DNA from: Halobacteriales archaeon QS_5_70_15
GTDB taxonomy: Archaea > Halobacteriota > Halobacteria > Halobacteriales > Haloarculaceae
DNA: 39,951 nt
Reading direction: 5' to 3'
Assembly: GCA_003022005.1 (NCBI GenBank)
Contig: PXRQ01000064.1
Span: forward strand, 1 to 39,951
The notes under the pieces are model-generated. The model worked only from the letters and a program-made list of their open reading frames with translations. It made no database searches and was not told the origin of the DNA. A program made the position numbers and the translations under genes. Shown here piece after piece: positions 7,000 to 15,288 of this stretch (positions within the stretch are counted from its first letter, which is position 1; each line of letters opens with the position of its first letter).

Positions 7000-7650
7000 G
7001 TGAGAGACAACAGCGACACAGTCGAAGACGAGGCTAGTAGTGGAATCGGGCGACGGCACGTGCTGCAGATGGTCGGCGGTGCTACGGTCGGGGCGCAGGC
7101 GGTCGCCAGCCTGAGCGGGGATGCCGCGGCCGCGTCCGGAGGGACGCCCCGCGGGTCGATAACCATCCCGACACAGGAGACGGCGGGCGGGACGGTCACC
7201 ATCTCCCAAGTGTACATGGAGACCGGCGGCTACGTGAGCATCCACGACCTGAGTCGGTTCGCCAGGATCGTCTGTGATAGTATCGTCGGCATCACCGGGT
7301 TGCTCGAACCGGGGCGCCACACCGACCTGGAGGTGCCGATGTACAACACAGCGGCCCCCGCCGGCGACAGGGAGGACGCGGTCCCACAGAGCCAGCCGTA
7401 CGTCGCGATCCCCCACGAGAGCGATGACGGCCAAGGCGCGTTCGACTGCAGCGAGGACGGAGCGTACCGGGAGGGACGGCGGTCGGTCGACTCGATTCCC
7501 GTCGTGAACGACCTCGGGGTCGTGTACCTCGAGAACGACACCCGGGCGAATCGGAGGGAGGCCGAGCGACTCCACCGGGACATCCGGCGCGGGGAGCTCG
7601 TGGTCGACGACAGCCAGGACCCGGCGGACCTGCTCCCCGGCAACTACTGA
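7000..7650 (+). CDS. Tat-exported DUF7282-like protein
   Basis: 216 residues from the GTG at 7000. This start is preferred because it sits just before a Tat signal (IGRRHVLQMVGGATVGAQAV, Ala-rich cleavage region) and because residues encoded upstream look non-coding. The mature part starts with a segment like the haloarchaeal DUF7282 beta-domain (SITIPTQETAGGTVTISQVY, then ETGGYVSIHD), repeated more loosely after residue 100, followed by a charged C-terminus. It is probably an extracellular protein. It ends 39 bp before the DoxX-like gene on the same strand, suggesting a pair. A palindromic operator-like site lies upstream. Function unknown. Confidence 0.65.
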   Translation: MRDNSDTVEDEASSGIGRRHVLQMVGGATVGAQAVASLSGDAAAASGGTPRGSITIPTQETAGGTVTISQVYMETGGYVSIHDLSRFARIVCDSIVGITGLLEPGRHTDLEVPMYNTAAPAGDREDAVPQSQPYVAIPHESDDGQGAFDCSEDGAYREGRRSVDSIPVVNDLGVVYLENDTRANRREAERLHRDIRRGELVVDDSQDPADLLPGNY

Positions 7651-7689
7651 GGGTCGGCCCGGAGTTTTCCATTTATAACGATCAGCAGC

Positions 7690-8646
7690 ATGTCCACTGT
7701 CAATCAGCCCGGCTGGATTCGACGGACCGTCCTCTCGATCGACGACCGGTTCGAGACGTTCAAAGACAGGTACGCACTCGGTTGTCTGCGGTATTCGCTT
7801 GCGATGGTCTTCTTCTGGTTCGGGATCATCAAGCCGCTGGGGATGACGCCAGCGACGATGCTGGTCCGAGAGACGCTGTCGGCCACACCCCTCCTCCGAG
7901 CGGCGGTCCCGTTTTCGATCTTTATCTCCGTTCTCGGCTGGTGGGAGGCGGTTGTCGGGCTCGGGCTACTCTCCCGGCGGACGATCCACCTGGCCGTCGG
8001 CTGCATGATGGTCCAGATGGCAGCGACGTTCGTTCCCCTGCTCGTGGTCCCGGAGGTGACGTTCCACTCCGCCCCGCTCGTTCCCACGACGCCCGGCTTC
8101 TACGTCATCAAGAACTTCGTACTGCTGAGTGGCGGCCTCGTCGTGGCGAGTTCCTACGGCGGCCCCGGCCGACAGCAGGGCTGGAACCGCCCTGGCCTTG
8201 CGGCCTATGCACGGAGGGCTTGGGAGGTCACTGCCCCGACCCCGCTCGGGAGGCTCCAGCGGACGAGCCCACGGCTCCTGCGGGCTGGACTCTGTCTGGT
8301 GTTCCTCTGGGCCGGGATGCTTACCCTCTCCGGCACGGGCGAGATGGCAGGCTGGATCGTCACGACCGTCCACCCGCTGGCCGCCCCCGCAGTCCTCATC
8401 CCCCTGATCGGAGTGCTGGAGCTGTCGATCGGGCTCTGTCTCCTCGCCGAGCGGACGACCGCCACGGCCGCGTATCTCGTCGTCGTCTACCTCCTGCTGT
8501 CCCTGTTGCCACTGCTCCTCCGGCCGTCGCTCGTCTCCAACAGTACGCCGATAGCCGTCTCGTTCGAGGGCGCGTACCTGATCAAGGACTGGGTGCTCGT
8601 GAGTGCCGTTCTCGTCCTCGCCAGACCTCGTGGGAGACCACCGTAG
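7690..8646 (+). CDS. Duplicated DoxX/DUF417-like membrane protein
   Basis: 318 residues with about eight hydrophobic segments in two similar halves. Half one: RYSLAMVFFWFGIIKPLGM, WEAVVGLGLLSRRTIH, then a hydrophobic segment and FYVIKNFVLLSGGLVV. Half two: LLRAGLCLVFLWAGML, GVLELSIGLCLLAERTTA, then a hydrophobic segment and AYLIKDWVLVSAVLVLA. The repeated order (phenylalanine-rich helix, xExxxGLxLL, YxIKxxVLxSxxLVxA) shows an internal duplication of a 4-helix DoxX-type unit. DoxX relatives are linked to redox or thiol chemistry in some organisms; the role here is unknown. A TATA-like TTTATAA (7672-7678) lies close to the start. Confidence 0.7.
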   Translation: MSTVNQPGWIRRTVLSIDDRFETFKDRYALGCLRYSLAMVFFWFGIIKPLGMTPATMLVRETLSATPLLRAAVPFSIFISVLGWWEAVVGLGLLSRRTIHLAVGCMMVQMAATFVPLLVVPEVTFHSAPLVPTTPGFYVIKNFVLLSGGLVVASSYGGPGRQQGWNRPGLAAYARRAWEVTAPTPLGRLQRTSPRLLRAGLCLVFLWAGMLTLSGTGEMAGWIVTTVHPLAAPAVLIPLIGVLELSIGLCLLAERTTATAAYLVVVYLLLSLLPLLLRPSLVSNSTPIAVSFEGAYLIKDWVLVSAVLVLARPRGRPP

Positions 8647-8884
8647 CCAGGGGGGAGGGGGGTGGAGGGGCGCACGGGGGCGAGCCGATCGAACGACGGA
8701 GAGTTACCCATCCCTCGAGGCGGATCCACGTGATGCTGATCTCACCGACGCTGATCCGACAGATGCCGAACTCTCCGACGGAATAGGAATCAGTGGCACT
8801 TGTTTGAGATAGGCAGTGCGGGAAGCCGGGCGGCCGAACATCATCGGGACAAGCGTGTTCGAGCCCCCGGTCACACCTCCCGCC

Positions 8885-9187
8885 ATGGTGGAGAAACCGG
8901 AACGGCACCGCGTCGGCGAGCGGCCGCGAGGCGTCGACGAACCCGAGTGGGAGGTGTTCGTACGCGAGGATCGGACCGATCCCCTCGGTCGCGTCGGGAG
9001 CGTCTCGGCCCCGGCGGCCGACGTCGCGTACGAGCAGGCGGCGAAGCTGTTCGGGTGGTACGCGAGCGACGTCTGGGTCTGTCCGGCGGGGGAGGTCCGG
9101 CGGTACTCGACCCGCGCGCTCGACGCGGAGGCGGGGCCGGTCCCGGTCGACGACGGACGCGAGGAACCGCGCGCGTACGGGCCGTGA
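8885..9187 (+). CDS. PaaB-like radical-SAM partner protein (Htur_1727-type)
   Basis: 100 residues from the ATG at 8885. The core EWEVFVREDRTDPLGRVGSV followed by AAKLFGWYASDVWVCPAGEV resembles the PaaB fold and, from recall, a haloarchaeal family defined by pairing with radical SAM enzymes and once proposed as a candidate modified peptide. The stop overlaps the next gene's GTG start (GTGA), so the two are co-translated. It could be a small accessory subunit or a substrate of the radical SAM enzyme; the sequence does not decide. No cleavable leader or Cys/Gly-rich core peptide is seen, which argues mildly against a modified-peptide precursor. Confidence 0.65.
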   Translation: MVEKPERHRVGERPRGVDEPEWEVFVREDRTDPLGRVGSVSAPAADVAYEQAAKLFGWYASDVWVCPAGEVRRYSTRALDAEAGPVPVDDGREEPRAYGP

Positions 9188-10399
9188 TCTCGATCAGCAA
9201 GCTCCTCTGTGACCCCGACGCCGAGGGCGACGGCCTCCGGTACGACGCGGCCGCCGGGCCCTCGAAATCGCAGATCGCCGAGGGGAGACAGCGCCGGCCG
9301 GTCGTCGTGTGGAACCTCACCAGGCGGTGTAACCTCTACTGTTCGCACTGCTACGCCGGAGCCGACACCGGGGCCGCCCCGGGCGAGCTCACGACCGCGG
9401 AGGGCAGGCGGCTGTTCGAGGACCTGGCCGACTACGGCGTGCCCGTCGTGCTGTTCTCCGGCGGCGAGCCGCTCGTCCGGGACGACCTGCTCGAACTGGT
9501 CGGGGACGCCGCCGACCTGGGTCTCCGGCCGGTCCTCTCGACGAACGGGACCCTGCTCACACCCGAGCGGGCGGCCGAACTGCGGGAAACCGGCCTCGCG
9601 TACGCCGGCGTCTCGGTCGACGGCCGCCCCGAGCGCAACGACGCGTTCCGCGGGCAGGAGGGCGCGTTCGACGCCGCGGTCCGCGGCATCCGGGCGTCCC
9701 TCGACGCCGGGGGCAAGACCGGGCTCCGCTACACGATCGCCGAGCACAACGTGGCGGACCTCGAGGGCGTCGTCGACCTGCTCCACGACGAGGGCGTCGA
9801 CCGGTTCTGCTTCTACCACCTCGACTACGGCGGCCGCGGCGCGGAGATCGTCGACGCGGACCTCTCCCCCGAACGGAAGCGGGCGGCGGTGAAACGCCTC
9901 TGTGACCTGACCCGCGAGTACCACGAGCGCGGCGCGGAGATCGAGACGCTGCTCGTCGGCAACTACGCCGACGCGGCGTACCTCGTCGAGTACGCCCGGC
10001 GACACCTCGGCGAGGCCACGGCCGAGCGCGTCGCGGCGTACCTCCGGCGGAACGGCGGCGATCCGGCCGGCGAGCGGGTCGCCGTACGTCGACTACCAGG
10101 GGAACGTCCACCTCACGCAGTTCTGGCAGGGCTGCGCCCTAGGCAACGTCCGGGACCGCCCGTTCGGGGCCATCCGGGAGGACGAGTCGAACCCGCTGCT
10201 CCGGCGGCTCCGGGAGCGCCCCGAGGGGCTGACCGGCCGGTGTGCCCGCTGCCGGTACCGGGACCTCTGACGGGGCGGTTCGCGGCTCCGCGCGCTCGCC
10301 GTCGAGGACGACCTCTTCGCCCCGGACCCGCAGTGCTACCTCCGGGAGGAGGAGATCGCACACACGGGCGCGTCCGATGCCGCCGTCGACGCCGACTGA
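9184..10399 (+). pseudogene. Radical SAM/SPASM enzyme, AhbC/NirJ-like, broken by a frameshift and a TGA
   Basis: The start GTG at 9184 overlaps the partner gene. The radical SAM core is intact: NLTRRCNLYCSHCYAG gives the CxxxCxxC cluster motif, then FSGGEPL (GGE motif) and LSTNGTLLT. RFCFYHLDYGGRG resembles heme-pathway NirJ/AhbC enzymes (iron-sulfur enzymes acting on siroheme-derived tetrapyrroles). Near 10080 the frame shifts by one base (consistent with a one-base insertion: the total is 3n+1). The SPASM part continues in the next frame: VDYQGNVHLTQFW, GCALGNVRDRP, GRCARCRYRDL. An in-frame TGA (10268-10270) then replaces a predicted SPASM cysteine, and RGGSRLRALAVEDD with PQCYL follows to 10399. 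Either a decayed gene or sequence errors. Confidence 0.7.
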
Positions 10400-11344
10400 T
10401 CGGGACGTACCCGTCGGGGTCCCGGAGCGACCGGAACAGCGCCGACTCGCGGTAGATCTCGACGACGCCCTCCTCCCGGACGTTGCCGGTCGGCTCGGGG
10501 AGAACCCGGAGGGATATACCTCGCCGACGTGGCTCACGAACGCGAACCCGTCCCCGGCCGTGACGCCGGTCCGTCGGCCGATGCCATCGGGCGAGGGACG
10601 CCCTGGCCCGTCCGGTCCACCACCGCGCTGGATGGCGATCCGCCGGTAGTGCGGGGCCTCGGTCGTCTTGACGCCGAACGGGGCGTCGTCGCTCACGCCG
10701 GCCAGCCACTCCATGGCCCGTTCGGCACGCTCGGGCGAGACCGGATCCGGTACCCGTCCCCGGCCGACGGGCACGAGGAAGAACACCGACCAGAGCACGG
10801 CCCCGAGCCCCCCGACGAGGTCCCGCACGGCCGGCAGTTCCCCGACGGTCTCGACACACACCGTGGTGTTGATCCCCAGTGGGAGGCCCGCCGTCCGAGC
10901 GGCCTCGGCGGCCCGGAGCGTCGCCTCGAACCTCCCCTGCTCCCCCCGGAACGCGTCGTGGGCGGCGGCGGACCCGCCGTCGATGCTGAGTGCCATCCGT
11001 CGGAGACCCGCGTCGGCGAGGGCCGACACCGGGTCCGGGGTGAGCGACGCCGTCTCGCTGGGCGTCAGCGTCATCCGGAGGCCGATGTCGGTTCCGTGAT
11101 CCACGAGGTCGACGGTGTCGTCCCTGGCGAGCGGGTCGCCGCCCGACAGGACGACCAGTTGCCCCTCGCCGAACCGCCGGGCCTCCTCCAGGAGCCGTCG
11201 GCCCTCGGGGGTCGTCAGTTCGCTGGGATGGCGACGCGGCTTCGCGTCCGCTCGACAGTGCTTGCAGGCCAGTTCGCACGCCTGCGTGACTTCCCAGACG
11301 AGGACGAACGGCCGCCGCGTCGTGTCGATCTCGCGTGGATTCAT
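10400..11344 (-). pseudogene. Second radical SAM enzyme (AhbD/TIGR04053-like), frameshifted and lacking its SPASM end
   Basis: ATG at 11344 (MNPREIDTTRRPFVLVWEV). The cluster motif QACELACKHCRADA (CxxxCxxC) and LSGGDPLARDD are intact, and the central barrel is well preserved, resembling archaeal AhbD-type heme-synthesis enzymes. After VGEVYPSGF the frame breaks near 10502 (one base missing); the next frame restores LPEPTGNVREEGVVEIYRESALFRSLRDPDG. It then runs into the convergent gene with no C-terminal SPASM cysteines, which normally follow RDPD. GYVP just after the break resembles the usual end of such proteins, so an internal deletion of several dozen codons is possible (inference). Confidence 0.65.
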
Positions 11345-11744
11345 ACTCGGGCTTCCCCGGGACGAACCGCGACGCCGCCGTTCCGCCCGTGCTGTCCCCG
11401 GGTCGATGCGCCGTACGACGACCGTCTCATGGGTGTTGGTGCGAGACCGGCCGCGGAAAACCAACCGGCGAACGTGCTCGGAAACGCTCCTCGATGCCAC
11501 CGTGTGAGCCCGAGTGGACGTGTTTGAGGCTAGCCTACTCCGCCGTGACCCCGTCGGTTCTCAGGCCGGGAGAACCGACCGTCGCTCGTTATCGGGCGTC
11601 CCGCGGGGAGCCACGGCGAGGGCGGTCGTCGGGAGCCGTGTCCGAGTCAGCGCCCCTTCCCCGAAAGCACGAAACGGCGGAGCAGGGGTCGCAGTACCCG
11701 CTCCCCGTAAGCGTGGGGGGCGGTCTCGGAGCCCCCCGCGGAGC
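11345..11744. other. 400-bp intergenic region with a DtxR-like box
   Basis: Lies between the 5' end of the second radical SAM gene (minus) and the 3' end of the iron ABC ATPase gene (minus), so it holds the radical SAM promoter. No coding-like frame. The notable element is the AGGCTAGCCT palindrome near 11530. Confidence 0.5.
11524..11539. promoter_or_regulatory. DtxR/Idr-like iron box
   Basis: TTGAGGCTAGCCTACT contains the perfect palindrome AGGCTAGCCT and matches the general form TTTAGGC-NN-GCCTAAA found at the iron-importer promoter (15273-15288). It lies about 180 bp upstream of the second radical SAM gene. Iron-dependent control by a DtxR-family regulator (Idr in Halobacterium) is inferred. 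Confidence 0.45.
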
Positions 11745-12683
11745 TCACGATCCCGGCTCGGGATCGTCGGGTCGCTCGCTCCGCTCCCCGTCGTGTCGCG
11801 CCCGGAGCGGGAGGATCCGCGGCCCTCGTGGGGTCCGTTCGATCTCGGCGTCGATCTCGAACACCTCCGCGAGCAGTTCCTCGGTGACGACCGCCTCCGG
11901 CGACCCTCGGGCGTGGATCGTGCCCTCCTTGAGCGCGACCATGTGGTCGGCGTACCGGGCGGCCTGGTCGACGTCGTGGAGGACGAGGACGACCGTGACG
12001 TCGCTGTCGTCCCGGAGCGTCTCGACGATGTCCATCACCTCGAGCTGGTGGTGCAGATCGAGGAACGTCGTCGGTTCGTCGAGCAGTAGCACGTCCGTCT
12101 CCTGGGCGAGCACCATCGCGATCCAGGCCAGCTGCTTCTGACCGCCGCTGAGACTCCCCACCTCGCGCTCGCGGAGGTGCTCGATGCCCGCGAGGTCGAT
12201 CGCGCGGTCGGTGGCCGCACGGTCGGCCCCCGAGAGCCCGTCGAAGAAGCCCCGGTGGGGGTAGCGGCCGTGTTCGACCAGCCTTTCGACGCTGATGCTC
12301 TCGGGGGCGGTGTTCTCCTGGGACAGCAGTCCGAGCCTGCGGGCGAGTTCCCTCGTCCCCAGCGCGTGGACGTCCTCCCCGTCGATCAGGACCCTGCCGG
12401 CGTCGAGGCCGAGCTGGTCGGCGAGCCCCTTCAGGAGCGTGCTCTTCCCGGAGCCGTTCGGCCCGATCAGCGCGGTGACCTCGCCCGGCGGCACGCGCAG
12501 GGACTCGCCGTCGATCACCGGCTCGTCCGCCGACCGATAGCTGACGACGAGGTTCTCCCCGAGGAACTCGCTGGCGGTCCTCTCGTCGGTCGTACCCGGG
12601 TCGCGTCCGTTCCGCCGCGGGTCGGCGCTCCCGACGGTCGTCCCGGGGCCACCGTCCGTTTCGGGTGTGTGGCCCTCGGCCAT
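11745..12683 (-). CDS. Iron-siderophore/cobalamin-type ABC importer, ATPase subunit
   Basis: 312 residues. Walker A GPNGSGKST, Q-loop LLSQENTAPE, signature LSGGQKQLAWIAM, Walker B DVLLLDEPTTFLDL and the H-loop VLHDVDQA all match FepC/FhuC/BtuD-type ATPases. About 45 disordered, charged residues precede the domain; a shorter start is possible. The ATG overlaps the permease stop (TGATG), so the subunits are made together. It energises uptake of the ligand bound by the lipoprotein at 14028-15233. Confidence 0.9.
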   Translation of the reverse strand: MAEGHTPETDGGPGTTVGSADPRRNGRDPGTTDERTASEFLGENLVVSYRSADEPVIDGESLRVPPGEVTALIGPNGSGKSTLLKGLADQLGLDAGRVLIDGEDVHALGTRELARRLGLLSQENTAPESISVERLVEHGRYPHRGFFDGLSGADRAATDRAIDLAGIEHLREREVGSLSGGQKQLAWIAMVLAQETDVLLLDEPTTFLDLHHQLEVMDIVETLRDDSDVTVVLVLHDVDQAARYADHMVALKEGTIHARGSPEAVVTEELLAEVFEIDAEIERTPRGPRILPLRARHDGERSERPDDPEPGS

Positions 12684-13798
12684 CAGATCTCACCCATCGT
12701 GTCCTGCTTGCGCATCAGGTAGAGGAAGTACGGCCCGCCGACGAGTCCCGTGACGATCCCCACGGGGATCTGGACGGGGTTCAGCGCCAGACGGGCGCCG
12801 ACGTCCGCGGCGACCATCAGCGCCGGGCCGGCGAACAGGCAGCCCACGACGAGCTTCCTGTAGTCGCTGCCGACGACGTTGCGGACCACGTGCGGGACGA
12901 TGAGGCCGACGAAGCCGACGATGCCCGCCACGGCGATGCTCGCGGCCGCCGCGAGCACGGCCACGCCCGAGAGCGCGAACCGGACCCGCTCGACGCTCAT
13001 CCCCAGGGACTTCGCGGTGCTCTCGCCGAGCAGGAGGACGTTCAGCTGCCGGGAACTGATCAGCGCGAGCAGCATCGCCACGGCCGTCCACGGAAGCGCC
13101 ATTCGGACCTGCTCCCAGTCCGTTCCGGTGAGCGAGCCGGTCGTCCAGGCGATGGCCGACTGGACGACGCCGATGTCCTCGGCGAAGAAGAACAGCGCCG
13201 TCTGGAGGCTGCCGAAGACGGTCCCCACGATGACCCCCGCGAGGACGAGCCGCACGGGTGAGGTGCCGTTCTTCCAGGCGACGGCGTAGACGATCAGGAA
13301 CGCGACCGCTCCCCCGACCGACGCGATCAGCGGCAGGAACGCCGACAGCCCCGAGAAGACGACCAGCGTCAGCAGGATCATCAGTCCCGCCCCGGAGGAG
13401 ACCCCGAGGATGAACGGGCTAGCGAGTTCGTTGCGCGTGACGGCCTGGAAGATCGCCCCGGAAACGGCGAGGTTCATGCCGACCAGCACCCCGACGAACA
13501 CCCGCGGGAGCCGGATGTTCCAGACGACGAGGCTGCGCTTGTTCATCTCGGGGAGCTCTCCGCCCAGCAGGAACGCCTCCCACGCCCGACGGTTCAGGAT
13601 CACGTCCGGATCGAAGACGGCCTGCCAGGCCTCGACGATCGTCATCGAGAACGCCCCGAAGCTCACCTGGACGAGCCCGCCGGCGACGACGACCCCGAGG
13701 CCCCCGAGACACAGCGCGACCAGCGAGCCGTCGAACCAGCCGAGCCACCGTTCGCGCCGACTCGCCTCGTCCGATCCGGCCGCGGTCCCCGTTGCCAT
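12683..13798 (-). CDS. FecCD-family permease of the iron-siderophore ABC importer
   Basis: 371 residues with about ten membrane helices. Family landmarks: WNIRLPRVFVGVLVGMNLAVSGAIFQ near the start, SPFILGVSSGAGL, SIAVAGIVGFVGLIVPHVVR and IPVGIVTGLVGGPYFLYLM at the end. The order and the conserved GFVGLIVPH motif are typical of BtuC/FhuB/FecCD permeases. It overlaps the ATPase gene by one base. A 229-bp gap to the binding-protein gene holds a remnant lipoprotein signal. Confidence 0.92.
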   Translation of the reverse strand: MATGTAAGSDEASRRERWLGWFDGSLVALCLGGLGVVVAGGLVQVSFGAFSMTIVEAWQAVFDPDVILNRRAWEAFLLGGELPEMNKRSLVVWNIRLPRVFVGVLVGMNLAVSGAIFQAVTRNELASPFILGVSSGAGLMILLTLVVFSGLSAFLPLIASVGGAVAFLIVYAVAWKNGTSPVRLVLAGVIVGTVFGSLQTALFFFAEDIGVVQSAIAWTTGSLTGTDWEQVRMALPWTAVAMLLALISSRQLNVLLLGESTAKSLGMSVERVRFALSGVAVLAAAASIAVAGIVGFVGLIVPHVVRNVVGSDYRKLVVGCLFAGPALMVAADVGARLALNPVQIPVGIVTGLVGGPYFLYLMRKQDTMGEI

Positions 13799-13806
13799 CT
13801 ATCGGT

Positions 13807-14025
13807 TCACCCCCGCAGTATCGAACTCGCGGCCCCGGTCGAGGACGGCCCCGTCGTCCCCGTCGCGGTCGAACCGTCCCCCTCGCCCGTCCGGGTCGGG
13901 ATCGATCCGTCCCCCGGCTGATCCGTACAGCCGGCCAGCGGCCCACCGACGGCGACCGCGCCGGGGCACGTCGTGTAGCTCCTGCGAGCGAGCGGCTCGC
14001 GCCGACACGGATCCGCCCCGGCCAT
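13807..14025 (-). pseudogene. Remnant lipoprotein N-terminus inside the iron-importer operon
   Basis: 72 codons reading PGAVAVGGPLAGCTDQPGDGS, then a Thr/Gly/Ser-rich stretch and a stop. It closely resembles the signal peptide and lipobox of the neighbouring binding protein (GGAVLGGGLLAGCTG followed by Thr/Gly/Ser). No ligand-binding domain follows. It is probably the leftover 5' end of a second binding-protein gene lost by deletion, though a tiny lipoprotein cannot be excluded. Confidence 0.35.
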
Positions 14026-14027
14026 CG

Positions 14028-15233
14028 TCAGAGGTCACCGTTGACGATTTCACCGACGCGTTCGCGGTCGAACAGCCGCCCGTCGGCATCGTACAGCGCT
14101 CCGGCGAGCCGTTCGGTCACGACGAGGTTCGTGATCGGTCCCTGGTAGAGCTGGCCGGCGCGGTAGACGTCGCCGCTCTCGACCGCGGTCAGCGAGCCCG
14201 CCACCTCGTGGTCCCGCATGAACGAGACGACCGTGTCCCCGAACTCCTCGGCGGATTTGGACTCCTGCCCGCGCAGCAACAGTACCTCCGGGTCGACCTC
14301 GAGCAACGTCTCGAAGTCGATCGCCCCGCGACTGGAGTAGAAGTCCTTCACGTCGGAGGTCGCCAGCGCGTCTCTCACCTCGAGGTCGTTGAGGTGCTTG
14401 AAACTCGTCCCCTCGTCGATGACGTACGGATAGAACTGTTCGGGTTCGTCGCCGCCGCCCCAGACCACGGCGACCTCCGGGCGTTCGTCACGACCCGGGA
14501 CGACCGACGCGAGGTCCGATCGGAACCCCTCGTGGAGGGACTCGAACGCCTCGAAGCGCTCCGGCTGTTCGAAGACCTGCGACAGTTTCTCGAAAGCCTC
14601 CATCAGAGTGTAGTACCGGTAGTCCTCGTGCCACGCGTAGCTCCGCGAGAAGATGCTGTTTCCGAAGAAGGGCGCGACCTGTTCGGTGATCTCTTCGATA
14701 TCTGATTGCTTCCACTTCCCGCGGTTCAGGAGGAAGTTCGGATCCATGACGTGGACGTCGGCGTCCAGTTCGTAGAACTGCTCCTTCCCGACGCCGCCGT
14801 CACCCCACAGCTTCCGGATGAAACTCCCGTCGACGCTGACGCCCGGGATCTCGTCGTAGTAGTGGGTGTGGTAGCGCGAGGGGAGCCAGACGCCCTTCGG
14901 CGGCTCCTGCCCCAGCGCGATTCCCATGTCCGCCCAGCTCCCGTTGTTGGCGAGCCACGTCCGCGGGACCGATTCGAAGGTGACCTCGCCCACCGGCTCG
15001 ATGGAAACCGAGTAGCCGGGGTCCTCGGTCGCCGTCGGCGTCGAGGTCCCCGTTCCCGTCGCCGTCGGTGTCGAGGTCCCCGTTTCCGTTCCGGTCTCCG
15101 TCGGTGTGGACCCCGATCCCGGGCCCGAGGTCCCCGTACAGCCGGCCAGCAGTCCGCCGCCGAGGACTGCCCCGCCGTAGGTCAAGTACTCGCGACGCGT
15201 CGGCGTTCCGTCTCCACCGGAGTCGTTACCCAT
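14028..15233 (-). CDS. Iron-siderophore-type ABC importer, substrate-binding lipoprotein
   Basis: 401 residues from the ATG at 15233. Tat-type start RREYLTYGGAVLGGGLLAGC gives a lipobox cysteine, followed by a Thr/Gly/Pro linker of about 40 residues that tethers the protein outside the membrane. The remainder is a class III (BtuF/FhuD-like) binding fold: VTFESVPRTWLANNGSWADM, then EQVAPFFGNSIF, VAVVWGGGDEP and SGDVYRAGQLYQGP. The reading frame continues upstream but is non-coding. The transcript is probably leaderless: a BRE-like CGAAA starts 36 nt before the ATG, bracketed by two DtxR-like palindromes, so expression should rise under iron limitation. The ligand is not determined. Confidence 0.85.
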   Translation of the reverse strand: MGNDSGGDGTPTRREYLTYGGAVLGGGLLAGCTGTSGPGSGSTPTETGTETGTSTPTATGTGTSTPTATEDPGYSVSIEPVGEVTFESVPRTWLANNGSWADMGIALGQEPPKGVWLPSRYHTHYYDEIPGVSVDGSFIRKLWGDGGVGKEQFYELDADVHVMDPNFLLNRGKWKQSDIEEITEQVAPFFGNSIFSRSYAWHEDYRYYTLMEAFEKLSQVFEQPERFEAFESLHEGFRSDLASVVPGRDERPEVAVVWGGGDEPEQFYPYVIDEGTSFKHLNDLEVRDALATSDVKDFYSSRGAIDFETLLEVDPEVLLLRGQESKSAEEFGDTVVSFMRDHEVAGSLTAVESGDVYRAGQLYQGPITNLVVTERLAGALYDADGRLFDRERVGEIVNGDL

Positions 15234-15235
15234 GC

Positions 15236-15253
15236 GTTTAGGCCACCCTAAAC
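15236..15253. promoter_or_regulatory. DtxR/Idr-like operator 1 of the iron importer
   Basis: GTTTAGGCCACCCTAAAC: 7-bp perfect arms (GTTTAGG/CCTAAAC) around CCAC, immediately upstream of the ATG and overlapping the predicted start of the leaderless transcript. Its centre is 36 bp from that of operator 2. Confidence 0.6.
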
Positions 15254-15272
15254 ATTCAAAGCACTTTCGGAT

Positions 15273-15288
15273 TTTAGGCGAGCCTAAA
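15273..15288. promoter_or_regulatory. DtxR/Idr-like operator 2 of the iron importer
   Basis: TTTAGGCGAGCCTAAA: perfect 7-bp arms around GA, just upstream of the BRE-like CGAAA on the minus strand. Its form matches DtxR-family boxes. It also supplies the TAA that ends the degraded zinc-ribbon frame at 15274. Confidence 0.65.

Noticed and set aside
8704..10005. Long minus-strand frames opposite the radical SAM gene and elsewhere (hisS, pan, pepF)
   Set aside because: In GC-rich DNA antisense frames stay open; these are shadows with no motifs, while the opposite strand has clear family signatures.
10268..10270. Functional selenocysteine in the radical SAM enzyme
   Set aside because: Haloarchaea are not known to insert Sec and the same gene already has a frameshift; kept as an observation rather than a call.
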